NCBI GenBank assembly: GCA_002794785.1 | Contig: NBBA01000001.1 | Coordinates: 1,674,001 to 1,738,000 of the forward strand | Origin: Coniferiporia sulphurascens | Lineage: Eukaryota > Basidiomycota > Agaricomycetes > Hymenochaetales > Hymenochaetaceae | DNA: 64,000 nt | Direction: 5' to 3' | Shown here: positions 24,444-36,532 of the stretch, one piece after another | Layout: each line of letters begins with the position of its first letter | Position numbering within the stretch: the stretch's first letter is position 1 | Translations under genes and position numbers: made by a program | Notes under the pieces: generated by a model | What the model saw: the letters and a program-made list of their open reading frames with translations, nothing else | Told to the model about the DNA's origin: nothing | The model's database searches: none

Positions 24444-25430
24444 GTCCAAGAATTGCCTCGAGTTATAGCCAGACACTGATTATTTTGGACATTTTAATTT
24501 CAGGATCGCATATGGTCGCGGTGATCACGTGAGCTGACACGCATTCAAACTTTTACCACGCCACACACACAAGTAAGTAAGTATGTCGAAAACCAACACG
24601 TCAGCATTAAGTATTTTCTCTTCTGTGTAATCTCACCCGTGGGCTTCTAATAGTATGCAGCCTAACAAAGGTCATATTCAAACATTCGTTGTCGAGCACC
24701 AAATATTAACTCGTGTTGTTGGTTATTGCGGCCGGTCGGAGTCAAGGACAGAAGAAATGAGCTCCAAAGAACGTTGTATCATGGAAAGGCTCGGGCCGTC
24801 CGATAGGATACGAGATAATGGGGGCTTACCACTTCAAGTTGTCAACGTGACAAGATGAGGGTCAGAAAGGCCCGGTCGAATGAAACGATACGCATCTCAG
24901 GTCGTATTTCCGCCGATGTGTTCCAGAACAGCACCATGCGGTCGGGTCGCAGACTTTCGCCGGTCTCACTTGATTGCCAAGAAACTTAAGGTGAGCATTA
25001 AATTTGTATTTTGTTGCATTTATATGAGTGATTTGCACATTTGTGCCTCGTAATGCGTCTGTCCTTCGGAAGCCGTCAATTCAAGGCCAAAGTTCCGTCG
25101 GCTTATGTTGTAAGCAGAATCTCAGCCCGGCAAATATCCCGGCGTGAAACACTTGAAAATGCTGCGATCATGGAGTGAGGCGTGTCGGAGTCCACGAAAG
25201 AGGGGGAGTGAATGCCGGAACTATCATCGCTAGAGAGGTCTGAAGAATATAACAAACCTCCGCTTATTGATGTCAAGTCATGAGCTGGGAATGAAACAGT
25301 AAGTGATTAAAGCCATGTTGATATTATGCGGTCGATGTATGCGCTGAGTGGTCTTTTAGTTTAATTTTTTTTAAATCACCCTTACTATAGCATACCGCGA
25401 ATTTATCGACTCCCTTCAGGATTTTCGACA
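24444..25430. other. intergenic, upstream of GCN20-type gene
   Basis: Promoter side of the minus-strand GCN20-type gene. No recognisable gene; a short plus-strand frame at 24655-24858 has no family signature. Confidence 0.45.
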
Positions 25431-26111
25431 TTGTTAAACACGGACAACTGCCCTCTCCCTATCCATTTATTTTGTTTCAGAAAACTTCCGATACGACACG
25501 CGGATTTTACTTCAACACATTTATTATCGAACGAGTTTCATACCCCTTCGCTTATGCATAAGAGCATGACCACGTGCATCCGCTTTTTTTCTTTTCGTCG
25601 CGCAAGGGAATGGGTAGAACCTCAAGGAGCCAAGAGCACATCCATCTGTGATGGGCATAATATTGTATGTGAAATAATCGGGATATTTACTGTTAGCAAT
25701 TATTACAAGGAGGTGTTCCGCTTAAAAACAGTCTATGTAGTTCTTGCACCATTTTTGAAGGTGAGCTATTCCTTCCATTATACTCGTTTATATATCATAT
25801 AAAAGGTGAGTGCTCAGCTTTCCAATTTAATTTCGACCTTTCAATTCTAACGACAAGAGTTTACTTATCGATATAGGCTTCGGCAGGAATATTCAGACTT
25901 CGGTGGCTTACGTCTGAGCTCATGGTTTCTAGGCTGTCCGATGCTCAAAGAACTGAACTGAACTGGACTCAAGGCTTCATTAATTTGCTGCAGACTCTGA
26001 TAAAAGTATGGGATTCGGCAAAATAATCTTACGTGCTATATTTAGTGACGATTCTTGGCATTCATTCAGCGGAGGATCGGCGACATTTATCTCTGCACGA
26101 CGCTCAAATAG
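25431..26111 (+). CDS. possible small spliced gene of unknown function
   Basis: Four segments join in one frame across plausible GT-AG introns: 25431-25664, 25710-25760, 25877-26005 and 26070-26111. The introns have a GTATGT donor, a CTAAC branch site with a GATATAG acceptor, and a TTCATTCAG acceptor. All junctions are phase 0 and a TAG ends the last exon, giving about 151 aa. Segment three (25877-26005) reads like real protein (FRLRWLTSELM, TQGFINLLQTLIK). I do not recognise a family, and the first exon is low in quality, so the true start may lie elsewhere or this may be a gene fragment. Confidence 0.3.
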
Positions 26112-26585
26112 GTAATAACCCCGTCTCCCGTGCCTCGTTTTCGTTTCATCTAGCTAATAACGCAGTCCATGGTGATAGTTAGGCGCCTGTATAATTAGAC
26201 CGTTGCTTAACACTGCGGGACGTAGCGCACGGTTTGAGCGAGTTCAAGGTACTTCTCCTCTCCCCCGCACTTCTTACGAAGTCTCTGGTTGCGGTGACTC
26301 CTGCTTCTGTTTTTCGACGTAACATCATGGCGACGACGTCCAAATCCAAAAAGCGGCTCGCAGCAGACGATCACGGTACGTATCCTCGCATAGCCCCTGT
26401 CCGAAGCACAATTTTTCGTGGAACAATGGTGCTTACAGCACAGAAACACGGCCTCTTTAACGTGTACGGCTAGACCGAACTTTTCACGTGTAACAAGCGG
26501 TTTCGACCCTCTTCTTATACTTAACGGAGTGTAGTATAAACTGCAGCTTACCACGGAAGAAGTTGGACAACCCCCCTACTCAAGC
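26112..26585. other. intergenic upstream of UbiA copy 3
   Basis: A short frame from 26327 (MATTSKSKKRLAADD) could splice across an intron-like segment with a GTACGT donor and a TTACAG acceptor to end at about 26473, giving under 30 residues. It may be the relic of a gene's 5' end. Otherwise nothing recognised. Confidence 0.35.
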
Positions 26586-27722
26586 ATGCTCCGCAACGTT
26601 GGAAAAGCTACCACCCAAGTTCTTATGATATTGCATGCTATGCTTAGCTTGCTTTCTACGGTCTCATATCATTTTTGGACGCTTTTCCTGTTTACAAAGT
26701 CAGACTTAAAGACTACAGTCATCCCCGTCGTAAGTCCTGTGCCTTCTTTCTCTTTTCTTCACCAGATCCTCATTTTCACACATCGTTAAAAACCCTTAGA
26801 CGTCGCTTGCTGTCGCTTCCGCGCCACTTGCGCATTTTTCTTACCTCCCTCATGTCATCTTCTGGATCTGGTTTCATGTGCTGCAGTTTGACGTATCTAA
26901 CCAGACTGTGAAACCTGAGGAAGACGAGAATAATAAGAAAGACCGTCCGCTCCCCTCGAAACGTATTAGTTGGCGAAACGCGCTTGTCCTCCGCTGGGTA
27001 CTAGTACCAATGTGCTGGGCGTTGTCTGCCTGTTATAGCGTTGAGACAGTCTATGCGAGTATTGCGCTCTGCATCCTGACATATGCGTACGATGAGATGG
27101 GGTTCGCTGCGGGTCATTGGCTGGGTCGCAACGTTGTGAATGCATTAGGTTTTTTGTCGTTTGAGGTTGGTGCATGCCTCATTGCAGGTATGGCTTTTCA
27201 CATCGAAGCCTTGGAATGGGAATTACGATGTCAGAGCCTTGATTTCTCTATTTTCTAGGAATGAACCCTCACAGACTAGATGGTACCTGTGTTACGTCGA
27301 TACTCTGCAGTGCCGGTATTTTTGCCTCAACGATTCAGGCACAAGACTTCAAAGATATCGTGGGTGACCGCCTAGTTGGCCGCAAAACTCTCCCCATCGT
27401 CGCGCCGACTATTTCACGGCCCACGCTCATGCTAGGACTTCTTGTATGGTCTGTAGGTCTCAGTCACATCTGGTGCTTGAGTACTGCTTTTGCACTTGCG
27501 TTTGATATGCTTGCGCTTTTTGTCGGTATCCGGTTCATGATGTTCAATACCATCAGAGCAGACCAAAAGAACTTCTACTTTTACAATGTCAGCTCCGGAA
27601 TTCATTTTATTTCTCCTAACTCACGTTGACTCTCATAATGTTGCATCATGATGTAGGTCTGGCTTTCTACTGCTCACGCGCTTCCTGCATATTACCGCTT
27701 TATATTCTCGAAAACAATCTAA
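26586..27722 (+). CDS. UbiA-type membrane prenyltransferase/terpene-cyclase-like, copy 3 (intact)
   Basis: UbiA-superfamily integral membrane enzyme; members transfer prenyl chains or, in fungi, can cyclise farnesyl diphosphate (Fma-TC type). Four exons: 26586-26729, 26800-27187, 27259-27587, 27657-27722, together 927 nt (308 aa), all open. The N-terminus is about 14 residues longer than in the other copies. Visible motifs: LFTKSDLKT; the first acidic motif NQTVKPEED..NKKDRPLP; the highly conserved MCWALSACYSVETVYAS helix; GFAAGHWLGRN; the second acidic motif QDFKDIVGDRLVGRK; and the C-terminal ALPAYYRF. Exon lengths 388, 329 and 66 are identical to those of copies 4 and 7, a strong sign that the model is right. 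Substrate unknown. Confidence 0.88.
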
Positions 27723-30491
27723 TGAAGTGAGTCTTTAATACAATGACCAAGTATCTTTTTCACTTGACATTACCGCGAAAGATGGCATCCTAGCATAAAC
27801 ACACGCGCTGCCTCTCAACCACCCCCGTGCCCTCTTTAACCCGCTTTATCGTATTGTCCACGTTATTATCTTACACTTACCATAATCACGACACACTCAC
27901 GTATAAGCACTCCTTACCATATAATAAGTCTCAGAATATTGCACTTAAGCGTGGTGTCGCCTTCTAGAACCACAGTTTTGGAATAAGTCTGTAGCGATCA
28001 TCACGACTTGTGAATTCTGGTATCCCGTAGTCCAGACGTTAGTCGCCTGGGCAATGTAGCCTTGATCATGCACGCCTCCTGTTTCTTCAATTACAAAAGT
28101 GAAGGGACGGGGGCTGTAAGACTGTCAGTAAACCATATGAATATTACGTCGAGCCCACTAGTATCAGCACAGGGAACCATTCAACCATTGTGATTTCGAT
28201 AATAGAGGTAGTTGCTGTTGAATAGTATATCATTCTCTAGTAGCTGAGGCTGATTGGCAAGGATGAAGTATATCAGGGCTGGTTGTTTATATTTTTCGCT
28301 CCTCATAGAAACTCGTCCGTCCCCATCCGCTTGTTGGACTAATGACTAGTCAGACCCAGAAGCGACTAAATGCGTTCCGACTGAACATGGTTCGGAGTTC
28401 CACATACCCTTCCAAAATAAGAAAAAGAAGCCGTACGAGCTGGCTATCAATTACACGTGCGGTACGGCCGTCATGGCAATTTACATTTTGTATCTTGTTC
28501 GGCTATTTATGTTTTGACTTAACTTCCTAGTATTAAGTTGGACGAAGTCACGGTAGTATGCAACTTTGCTAATCTAACAACGACGCCAAGGAGGGTGTCC
28601 GGGGTCTGGGTCTGGATGGGCTTCAAAATAAATCTGAAGCCGTTATCAGTACATACGTCCCCCTCTAAGAACTGTATCGCCTAGTACGAGATAAAACCGT
28701 AGCGTGATTGAAAGCTAAGAGAAACGGCTCATTTGCCCTTTAGGTGCTTAGAATAAAATGATGTAGAAATCCGGCCCACTCCTCTTGGCCCGTCAGTTTT
28801 GTAGACGGTTGCAAAAAGAAAACAGTGGCATAAATTGTGTATGTCGTGCATCATGTTTAGATGGTGAAAATGAGTTATTGAACTCTTTGCAAGAACCACA
28901 TTTGACGAGTAATTGAAAGCGGGCAGAATATCTCACACCTTTCATAAGCAAATTCCTCCGACTCGGAGGCAGATGTACTGGAATATCTATTTTCTCGGGA
29001 TGATACTAGTATGGAAACTTCATAGGTGGCATGCCTTCGCCGTGGTAATGTACCGCATGGCACGTAATTGACAATGATGGTATCGCCGGACCATAAGGGG
29101 GGCCGTCTGAGAACGATATTAGCAAAGTCCGCTGTTTGAAATTATATCGGAATGAAGTTACCGCTGAAGTTTCGTGGCGTCAATGTCGAGCAAAGTGTCC
29201 ACCGGATGTCTATGTGGCGGATGCCGGAGGTTCGTGACCTGGGGATTGAGTCATCGCTAGCAGCAGTATCTCGTCACCTAGTGAAACGCTGCACCTGAAG
29301 TTCAGTCCGCATGGGGGATAGAGTTTGGACCCGGATTTCAAGTTAATACATGTACCGACATATCGGAGGGTTCGGAGCAATCCTCAAAGTAGGTTTGCAC
29401 GCTGAAATTTTTAGAACGCGGGAAGTACATAAGTCCGAAGAGAAACACTCACGGATACATTTCTTGAACAGTTTCAACTTGACGTATCCCTCTTCACAGT
29501 GAAGAAGCGAGAGTTTACGGTTTGCAGAGACCTGATTGCCGGGATTAGTAATCCGATGGCTAACGAGTGACAATATTTGTGTAACACTCGTCACGTCCAC
29601 TCTTCAAGTTCAACTTGAATGAAGCGTCTGCTATCCACCACCATTAGTGCTGTCAGACAGAGTCAGTGAGCGTTTGTCCAGATGTCACTGGTACTATCTG
29701 ACACGAACCCCTGATTTCATGCGGCCCAGATCCATTTGTATGTTCTTTCTGGCAACCGAATTGTATCGTATACTACATCTTCAAAACTGTCATTCCCTGC
29801 GACTCAAATCGATTCCATCATTACTGGGCGTCTCCACTCCTGAGGATATATTTTTGCGCATCATCCTTCCGCTACTTTAGATGTTACGGGACTTAGAACG
29901 CTGTAGCACTCGAGCGGTTCCTCCACGATCAGTCTCTAGACCCTTCAACCCGCACGGCTTCAAGTTCAGCGAAACTCGTGGACCCAGTAGATCACCACCT
30001 CAAAGATTACTCCAGTGATAAGTCATCCCATCAACTCCGTGCTGGGCGTTTTGGCTGAGAGAATGGTCATCCGAGAACCGACTAGTTATTGATCTGTGTC
30101 TTATTTTATACGGGCGAATCTTCTCATACTTGCAGATGAAATCTCACCGGTCTATTTCAAACATACATTCCGTCACTCAACAGGCAATGACCTCCAAACT
30201 TTTCTTCCGAGAGGTTATGTCTAATATTCCCATTGGATACGGATCGAATGTAACATCACTTTCCCCTTTTCTCATCAAATGCACGCTCAGAGTCTTCGGA
30301 GCATTTTCAACCCTTGCATGCAAGATACCCGTTGCACTGAAGCACCAAGCGTATAAAACTGGCCCCTCAGCTCATGTTCATGCGCCTTGGAAAAAGCCTT
30401 CAGAGTCTACAGATCCAGACAACCTCTCCACAGGACGGCTGCTCACTTGACTGGCTTTTCAACAAAGGGGATTCATCGCCGCCCGTTCGCA
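27723..30491. other. intergenic between UbiA copies 3 and 4
   Basis: About 2.8 kb with no recognisable gene. It includes the repeat at 29180-29515. Other short frames carry no family signature. Confidence 0.45.
29180..29515. repeat. dispersed repeat, direct copy of 8570-8910
   Basis: About 335 bp sharing ATGTCGAGCAAAGTGTC, GTCCGCATGGGGGAT, ACATGTACC.ACATATCGG and CGGATACATTTCTTGAACAG blocks with 8570-8910. Part of the same family recurs around 34840-34930. Confidence 0.75.
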
Positions 30492-31558
30492 ATGTCTCGC
30501 GAAATTAACAGCTTAGCTTCCGAAATCCTTTACCATCTGTGGACACTGATACTATTCACGAAGTCGGACATAAAGACTACGGTCATTCCTGTCGTATGCA
30601 TTTCCCCCCTTCGGGCTCGATCTCTGCACTTATAAACAGTTTTCAGACGTCGCTCGCCATAACATCTGCGCCTCTTGCAGACCTCTCTCACCTTCCACAC
30701 GTCGTATTCTGGATCTGGTTCCATGTACTACACTTTGACTTGTCTAATCAAACCCTGAAGCCCGAAGAAGATGAGTATAACAAGAAGGACCGTCCACTCC
30801 CCGCGAGACGCATCACCCTGCGAGATGCGCTTATTCTTCGTTGGCTATCGGCGCCAATGTGCTGGGCGTTATCCGCCTGCTACAGTGTTGAGACCGTCTA
30901 TGCCAGTGTTGCACTCTGCATCCTGACGTATGTATACAATGAAATGGGCTTCGCTGCAGGTCATTGGTTCGGTCGCAACGTCGTGAATGCATTGGGCTTC
31001 ATGTCGTTTGAAGTCGGGGCATGCCTTATTTCAGGTACAATCCTCAAGTCCACTTGAGATAGAATTATCTAACCTTAAGCCATTTGTTTCCTCGTGTTTT
31101 TAGGGACGAACCGCCACACACTCGACAGCATCGGTACCGCATCAGTTCTTTGCAGTGCCGGAATATTTGCGACAACAATTCAGGCCCAGGACTTCAAGGA
31201 CATCGATGGAGACCGTCTTGTGGGTCGTAAGACGCTTCCGATCATTGCACCGACGATCGCGCGGCCCACGTTGATGCTCGGACTCCTTGCATGGTCCGTC
31301 GGCCTCTGCGCGTTCTGGGGCCTAAGCATCGTCCCCGCGTTTCTATTCAACGTCCTCACATTCTCTGCTGGTGTCCGCTACGTGGTATATGATACCAAGA
31401 TGGCAGATCAGAGGAGTTTTTACCTGTACAACGTTGGTTCCCGTTTTTGTGTCTCCCCCTTCTTGCTTTTTCTGAATTTCGAGATGTTTCAGGTCTGGCT
31501 TTCCGTCGCTCACGCGCTCCCTGCTTACTACCGGTTTAGTGCAATGGCATCAGCTTGA
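30492..31558 (+). CDS. UbiA-type membrane prenyltransferase/terpene-cyclase-like, copy 4 (intact)
   Basis: Four exons: 30492-30593, 30647-31034, 31104-31432, 31493-31558 (102 + 388 + 329 + 66 = 885 nt, 294 aa). The start ATG gives MSREINSLAS and matches the position of the ATG in copy 7. First acidic motif NQTLKPEED..NKKDRPLP, second QDFKDIDGDRLVGRK, C-terminus ALPAYYRF. About seven hydrophobic segments. No stop or splice defect was found. It lies between copy 3 and the tandem pair 5/6 on the same strand. Enzyme class is clear, reaction unknown. Confidence 0.88.
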
Positions 31559-32064
31559 TGAATGTATACTTCGGAGTTCTGTAAATCTACTGTTCTTTAC
31601 GTCAATTTCAAACCGCTTGTGAGTATAAGCCCCTATAACGACCGGCCTTCACCTTATCTTCCACCCATTCCTTTTAGCCACTTCCCCGTGTCTTTTCTGG
31701 CACGTTTCCGATTTCTTGGATCGCTTCTTGTCCGCATCGAAGACCGCACCGCATCAAAGTATGCATCCATGGGTTACCGTTGTCACATAAATACTGGGGT
31801 TGGGTTGAGCTTTAATGTATTTACAAGCCACAGAAAGGAAAGAATAATGCACAGGAATGGAACCTGAGGATTAAAAAAAGAGTGCTAGTTGCCGCTACGA
31901 ATAGGGGTGTTGCGTCCTATCATGTGTCCTGATTCTCTCGGTTCCATTAAGATCATTGCAATTCACGTATTTTTATGAGCACCGGTTTTCAAAACTCCGG
32001 CCAATAACCACTGGCAATTGTGCCATACTTGAGTTTTAGAACCTTTGAAATTGTTTCAAGTACA
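31559..32064. other. intergenic downstream of UbiA copy 4
   Basis: No recognisable gene or repeat. Confidence 0.4.
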
Positions 32065-33012
32065 AGTACGGTCCCGTCCGGTCCCTTCGGAATGCGCTGA
32101 GCCTCGAGCGTTTCCCCAATGTCGTCTTAAGCTTGGAATTCACGATATAAACACATAGATAGGCCCATTACCAATCCCCGTGCATCGGGAAGGAGATACC
32201 CGCAAGCCCATCAGCTCGATCTTCCCAAGGACGAGAAGCAGATTTGGCCGTGCCTCAAAGCTCCGAGATACAAATTGCAATGCAACAGGGAAAGAGGTGA
32301 AGCGCTCCGGGTCAATGTACATGTCAATTTTTTTTTTGAAACTCTACTTTGAGTTGAATTGTAGCGACGTGGAGTTTATATAGGACTCGGAGGGCGTTCT
32401 GTGCACGATAGCCTCTCACAAAAAATCATCTTGAGGTGACTTTGACAGGATAATCAGACTTCGAGGAAAAGTGGGGTGGCTCCGTACACCCACGGGGATA
32501 AGCGTCTGTGTAGCATGGCATCGGACTGGACGCTCCGGACAGCGACTGTAGCAGGACTGTATAGGAAAAGAGCATTCCAAAATTAGAGTCATCTAAATAA
32601 AGTTACATTTTTGCAAGAACGCAGATTCTATGCTCCCTTCTGATGCGTTCATGATTGGAGTGTTGCGTTGGCTCCTATCGCCATTTTGAAACTTTGAACA
32701 TGGCGCATGCGGGATTTTTCCTATCCCATCTGCAGGGGAGGTCCTGGGATTGCCAGCAGGTCTTCGTGCGTCCGAGTTGGGACTGTGGGACAGTGGCGCT
32801 GATAAATTCGTGATCAGTGGGACCACGACATGAGAATGCGACACGAGCGAGGCGGCATCAAGAAATCTCAATCATGATATAAAGTCGTGAGCCCACACTG
32901 ACTTATAGCTCAAGCTGCAACTTGAACTTGAAGAGGACGGGCGCGGACTGAGGTCACTGAGCTGCACAAGTTGCACAACGACGCGCCAAAACACTACCAA
33001 ACAAAGTGAAAA

Positions 33013-33201
33013 ATGGGTATCGTAAGCCTTTGCGAAAAACTGCTGCACTGAGTGAAACTGACTTTCTAGGTCTTCTTCGAACTGAACAACTTCATTAAGT
33101 GCGATACGTCTGCACCGGAGCTTTTTATAGCACTGTCACCCTTCAAGATACTACTTGGCAGCTTCTTTACCGCATATGTCTTCACCAATCTTCATCGTTA
33201 A
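33013..33201 (+). CDS. tiny spliced gene of unknown function (46 aa)
   Basis: A 9-nt first exon (ATG GGT ATC, 33013-33021), an intron of 48 nt with GTAAGC donor, CTGAC branch-like site and TTTCTAG acceptor, and a second exon 33070-33201 ending in TAA. The product has a central hydrophobic stretch (ELFIALSPFKILLGSFFTAY), suggesting a single membrane helix. The duplicated copy at about 35962-36156 keeps the intron and most of exon 2 but has ACG in place of the start codon and an 11-nt length difference that shifts the frame. Conservation of splice sites is the only support for it being a gene; the family is not recognised. It could also be a relic exon pair of a larger gene. Confidence 0.4.
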
Positions 33202-33560
33202 GGAATCCACCGGTACTTTGGGCTGGATATAGATATTTTCGGTGACTTGTATGGCGAACTCGGTTTCGTCCCATATGATCCATCGCCCCAAAACTGGAGG
33301 CTGGGAAGCATCTGATATACGAGGCTTCGGCAGCCGTGCTACCTGAATATACGATCTCTTATCTGAGGCGTCCTTGTATGACAATTCTCAGGTATACTCT
33401 ATGCATCAGGAAAACATCCTACGGTTCACTGGGAGGTTCTGCTCGAGGGGTAACGGATTAAGACGACCTTTTCGGATCCTTGAAACACGACTAATTTACA
33501 AGGCTCAGAATGAATACAGCCAGTTCTGCGACAAAACTTGTTCTCTACCTGGTGTTCACA

Positions 33561-34644
33561 ATGACTCGCAGTCTTTGCAATATTTCTTCTAGAGTCTCGT
33601 ATCACTTATGGACACTGTTCTTGCTCACAAAATCGGACATAAAAACCATCGTCATTCCAGTTGTATGTACATCTGCGTTCCTTCTTTGTATCTGTGGTGC
33701 TCCGACATGCTCGTGGGAAACTTTTAGACGTCGCTTGCTATCGCATCTGCGCCCCTTGCCGACCTCACTCGTCTTCCACACGTCGTATTTTGGATCTGGT
33801 TCCATCTACTTCACGTTGACCTGTCTAATCAGACTCTAAAGCCTGAAGAAGATGAGGTTAACAAGAAGGACCGCCCGCTCCCTGCGAAGCGCATCACCCT
33901 GCGAAGCGCATCACCCTGCGAAATGCACTTATTCTCCGTTGGGTATTAGTGCCAATGTGCTGGGCATTATCCGTCCGCTACAGTGTTGAGACAGTCTACG
34001 CTAGTGTTGCGCTCTGCATCCTGACGTATGTATACGATGAGATGGGTCTCGCCGCAGGCCATTGGCTCATTCGTAACCTTTTAAACGCTCTGGGTATCTT
34101 GTCATTTGAAGTGGGTGCATGCCCCATCGCAGGTATGGTTTCCTTCCGGAGTCTGAAAGCGTGCTGCGATATCTGTCCTTTTTTTAGGTATGAGTCGTCA
34201 CGCACTCGATGGAATCAGCATCGTATCGATTCTTTGCAGCGCCGGGGTTTGTGCATCGACGATTCAAGCGCAGGACTTCAAGGACATTGAAGGCGATCGC
34301 CTTATCGGCCGAAAGACACTCCCCATCGTCGCCCCGACGATCGCGCGGCCCACCCTGATGCTTGGCCTTCTCGTATGGTCTTTCGGCCTAAGCGCTCTGT
34401 GGTGCCTGAGTACCATCAGTGCATTTGCAGTTTTTACACTCGCGTTGTTGGTTGGTATCCGTTTCGTGGTGCTCGATACTATCGAATCCGACCAAAGGAG
34501 TTATTATCTGTACAATGTCGGTCCCCAGCTTCACACTCCTCTAACCCTCTTCTGTACTGATTCCCTGGAATGTTACAGGTCTGGCTTTCTGTCGTTCACA
34601 TGCTCCCCGCGTATTACAGATTTGTAGTTTCTGCAGAAACATAA
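33561..34644 (+). pseudogene. UbiA-type gene, copy 5 (17-bp tandem duplication in exon 2)
   Basis: Exons by homology: 33561-33662, 33728-34132, 34188-34516, 34579-34644. Exon 2 is 405 nt instead of 388 because the 17-mer at 33884-33900 is repeated exactly at 33901-33917, just after the first acidic motif (PEEDEVNKKDRPLP). This shifts the frame and leads to a stop within a few codons. All other splice sites, the MCWALS helix, QDFKDIEGDRLIGRK and the C-terminal exon remain open, so the lesion looks recent. The ATG at 33561 matches the start used in copies 4 and 7; an in-frame ATG at 33510 exists upstream. Confidence 0.9.
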
Positions 34645-35961
34645 TAAGGCAACTATCCAGCGCATTTAAAGAGGCTGTCTTACCGTGCAATCTGACTCCA
34701 AGCTCAGGCTCAGGCATAACACTCACTGGGTGTTTGGACCTTCTTCGGCTCCTTTCTCTCTGCATAAGTGTCACGCCGAAATCGATATACATTACTCCGA
34801 AACCACCGAAAAGTCGGTACATGTAAAACTGTGATCCCCCACGCGGACCGAACCCGGGGTGCGGCGATTCACTGGGTGATGAGATACTACTGCTAGCGAT
34901 GACTCAATCCACATAGACGCACTGGAAGACACTTTGCTCGACATGTAACCTCAGAAGCAAGGCAAGGACGGTGCTGTCCGGTCCCCTTGGGATGTGCTGG
35001 ACCTCGAGCGCATCCTCAATGATGTCTTAAGCATCTGTTGATCTTCCTAAGGACGAGAAGCGGATTTAGCCGTGCCTCAAGGTTCCGAGATCCAAATTAC
35101 AATGCAACAGGTAAAGAGGTTGTGCGTTCCGGGCCAATGTACGCGTTAATTTCTTCGTACCCTACTTTGGGCTGAATTGTAGCGACGTGGAGCCTATATG
35201 GAGGAACGCTCTGCCCACGATAGCCTCTCACAAACATCTTGAGGTGGCTTTGGCAAGGTTGTCAGACTTTGAGAAAAAGTGGGGTGACGCCATTTATCCG
35301 TAGGAATAGGCGTTTCAGTGTAGCATGGCATCGGACGGGACACTCCAGGCCGTAGTGGAATTGTTTAGGAAAAGAGTATTCCAAAATTTGAATCAACTAA
35401 ATAAAGTCACTTATCTATATGATTCTATAAGAACGTGGTGTGCACCCTTCTGGTGCGTTCATGATCGGAATGTTGCGTTAGTTCCGTTGAAACTTTGAAC
35501 GTGGCGCATGCGGGAATTTTTCCTATCCCATCTGTGAGAGAGGTCCTGGGATTCGCCAACAGGGCCTTCAGTGCGTCTGAGTTGGAATTGTGGAACAACC
35601 CGTGATCAATGAGACCACGACATGATATGGACGCGAGTGAAGCGGCACCAAAGAATTTCAATCTAAAGTTGTGAGCCCATGCCAACTTATTGGGCGGCGA
35701 AGCCCTCCAGTTATCCGGTAGGAGCTCTCAAAAAGCTAGCTTAGTCAGCGGTAGTGTGGCCTCCCACCCGTGAGAACGTGCTCCTACCTGTCCCTTGCTC
35801 AACTACTAAGTTGAGGATTAAGCTGATGTAACATAGCTTCACCTCTCCACTCTATGTGGGCTCCCCACATACTTCAACATATTAGCCCGAAGCCGCAAGA
35901 CGGCGGACACGGACTGAGCTGCACAAACGACGCGTCGAAACACTACCAAACAAACGTGGAA

Positions 35962-36156
35962 AACGGGTATCGTAAGCTTTTGCGTACTGCACCGATTGAA
36001 ACTGGCTTTCTAGGTCTTCTTCGAACTGAACGATTGGACTGGTACTTCATTAAGTGCGATGCGTCTACACCGGAGCTTTTGATAGCACTGTCACCCTTCA
36101 AGATACTACTTGGCAGCTCCTTTACCGCATATGTTTTCACCAATCTTCATCGTTAA
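35962..36156 (+). pseudogene. broken duplicate of the tiny spliced gene
   Basis: Homologous to 33013-33201. The start codon is ACG, the intron (GTAAGC to TTTCTAG) is kept, and exon 2 differs by 11 nt after the ELN codons, which shifts the frame; the downstream frame still encodes ALSPFKILLGSSFTAY and ends at the same TAA. Confidence 0.4.
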
Positions 36157-36532
36157 GGAATTCACCGGTACTTTGGGCTAGATATAGATATTTTCGGTGA
36201 CTTGTATGGCGAACTCGGTTTAAGTTCAAATTCAAAATGGTCCACCGCCTCGAAACAGGAGGCTAGGAAGCATCTGATATACCGCGGCGCTAACAGCCAC
36301 TCTACGGTCTCTACCTACTTTTACGATCTCTTATCCGAGGCGTCCTCGTATGACAATTCTCAGGTATATTTTATGCATCAGAAATACGTCCTACGGCTCA
36401 CCGGGGGGTTCTGCTCAAGGGATGATGAACTAAGACGACCTTTTCGGATCCTTGAAACACGACTACTTTACGAGGCTCAGCATAAATACAGCCAGTTCTG
36501 CGACAAAACTTGTTCTCTACCTGGTGTTCACA

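Larger units (their letters stand above)
32065..34650 (+). repeat. tandem duplication unit 1
   Basis: About 2.6 kb repeated directly at 34965-37610. Shared in order: a CGGTCCC..CTCGAGCG block, AGGACGAGAAGC, a TTCCAAAAT..ATAAAGT block, GGCGCATGCGGGA, the small spliced gene at 33013, and a full UbiA-type gene. Parts of the left flank also occur at 8190-8720 in inverted orientation. Confidence 0.85.
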
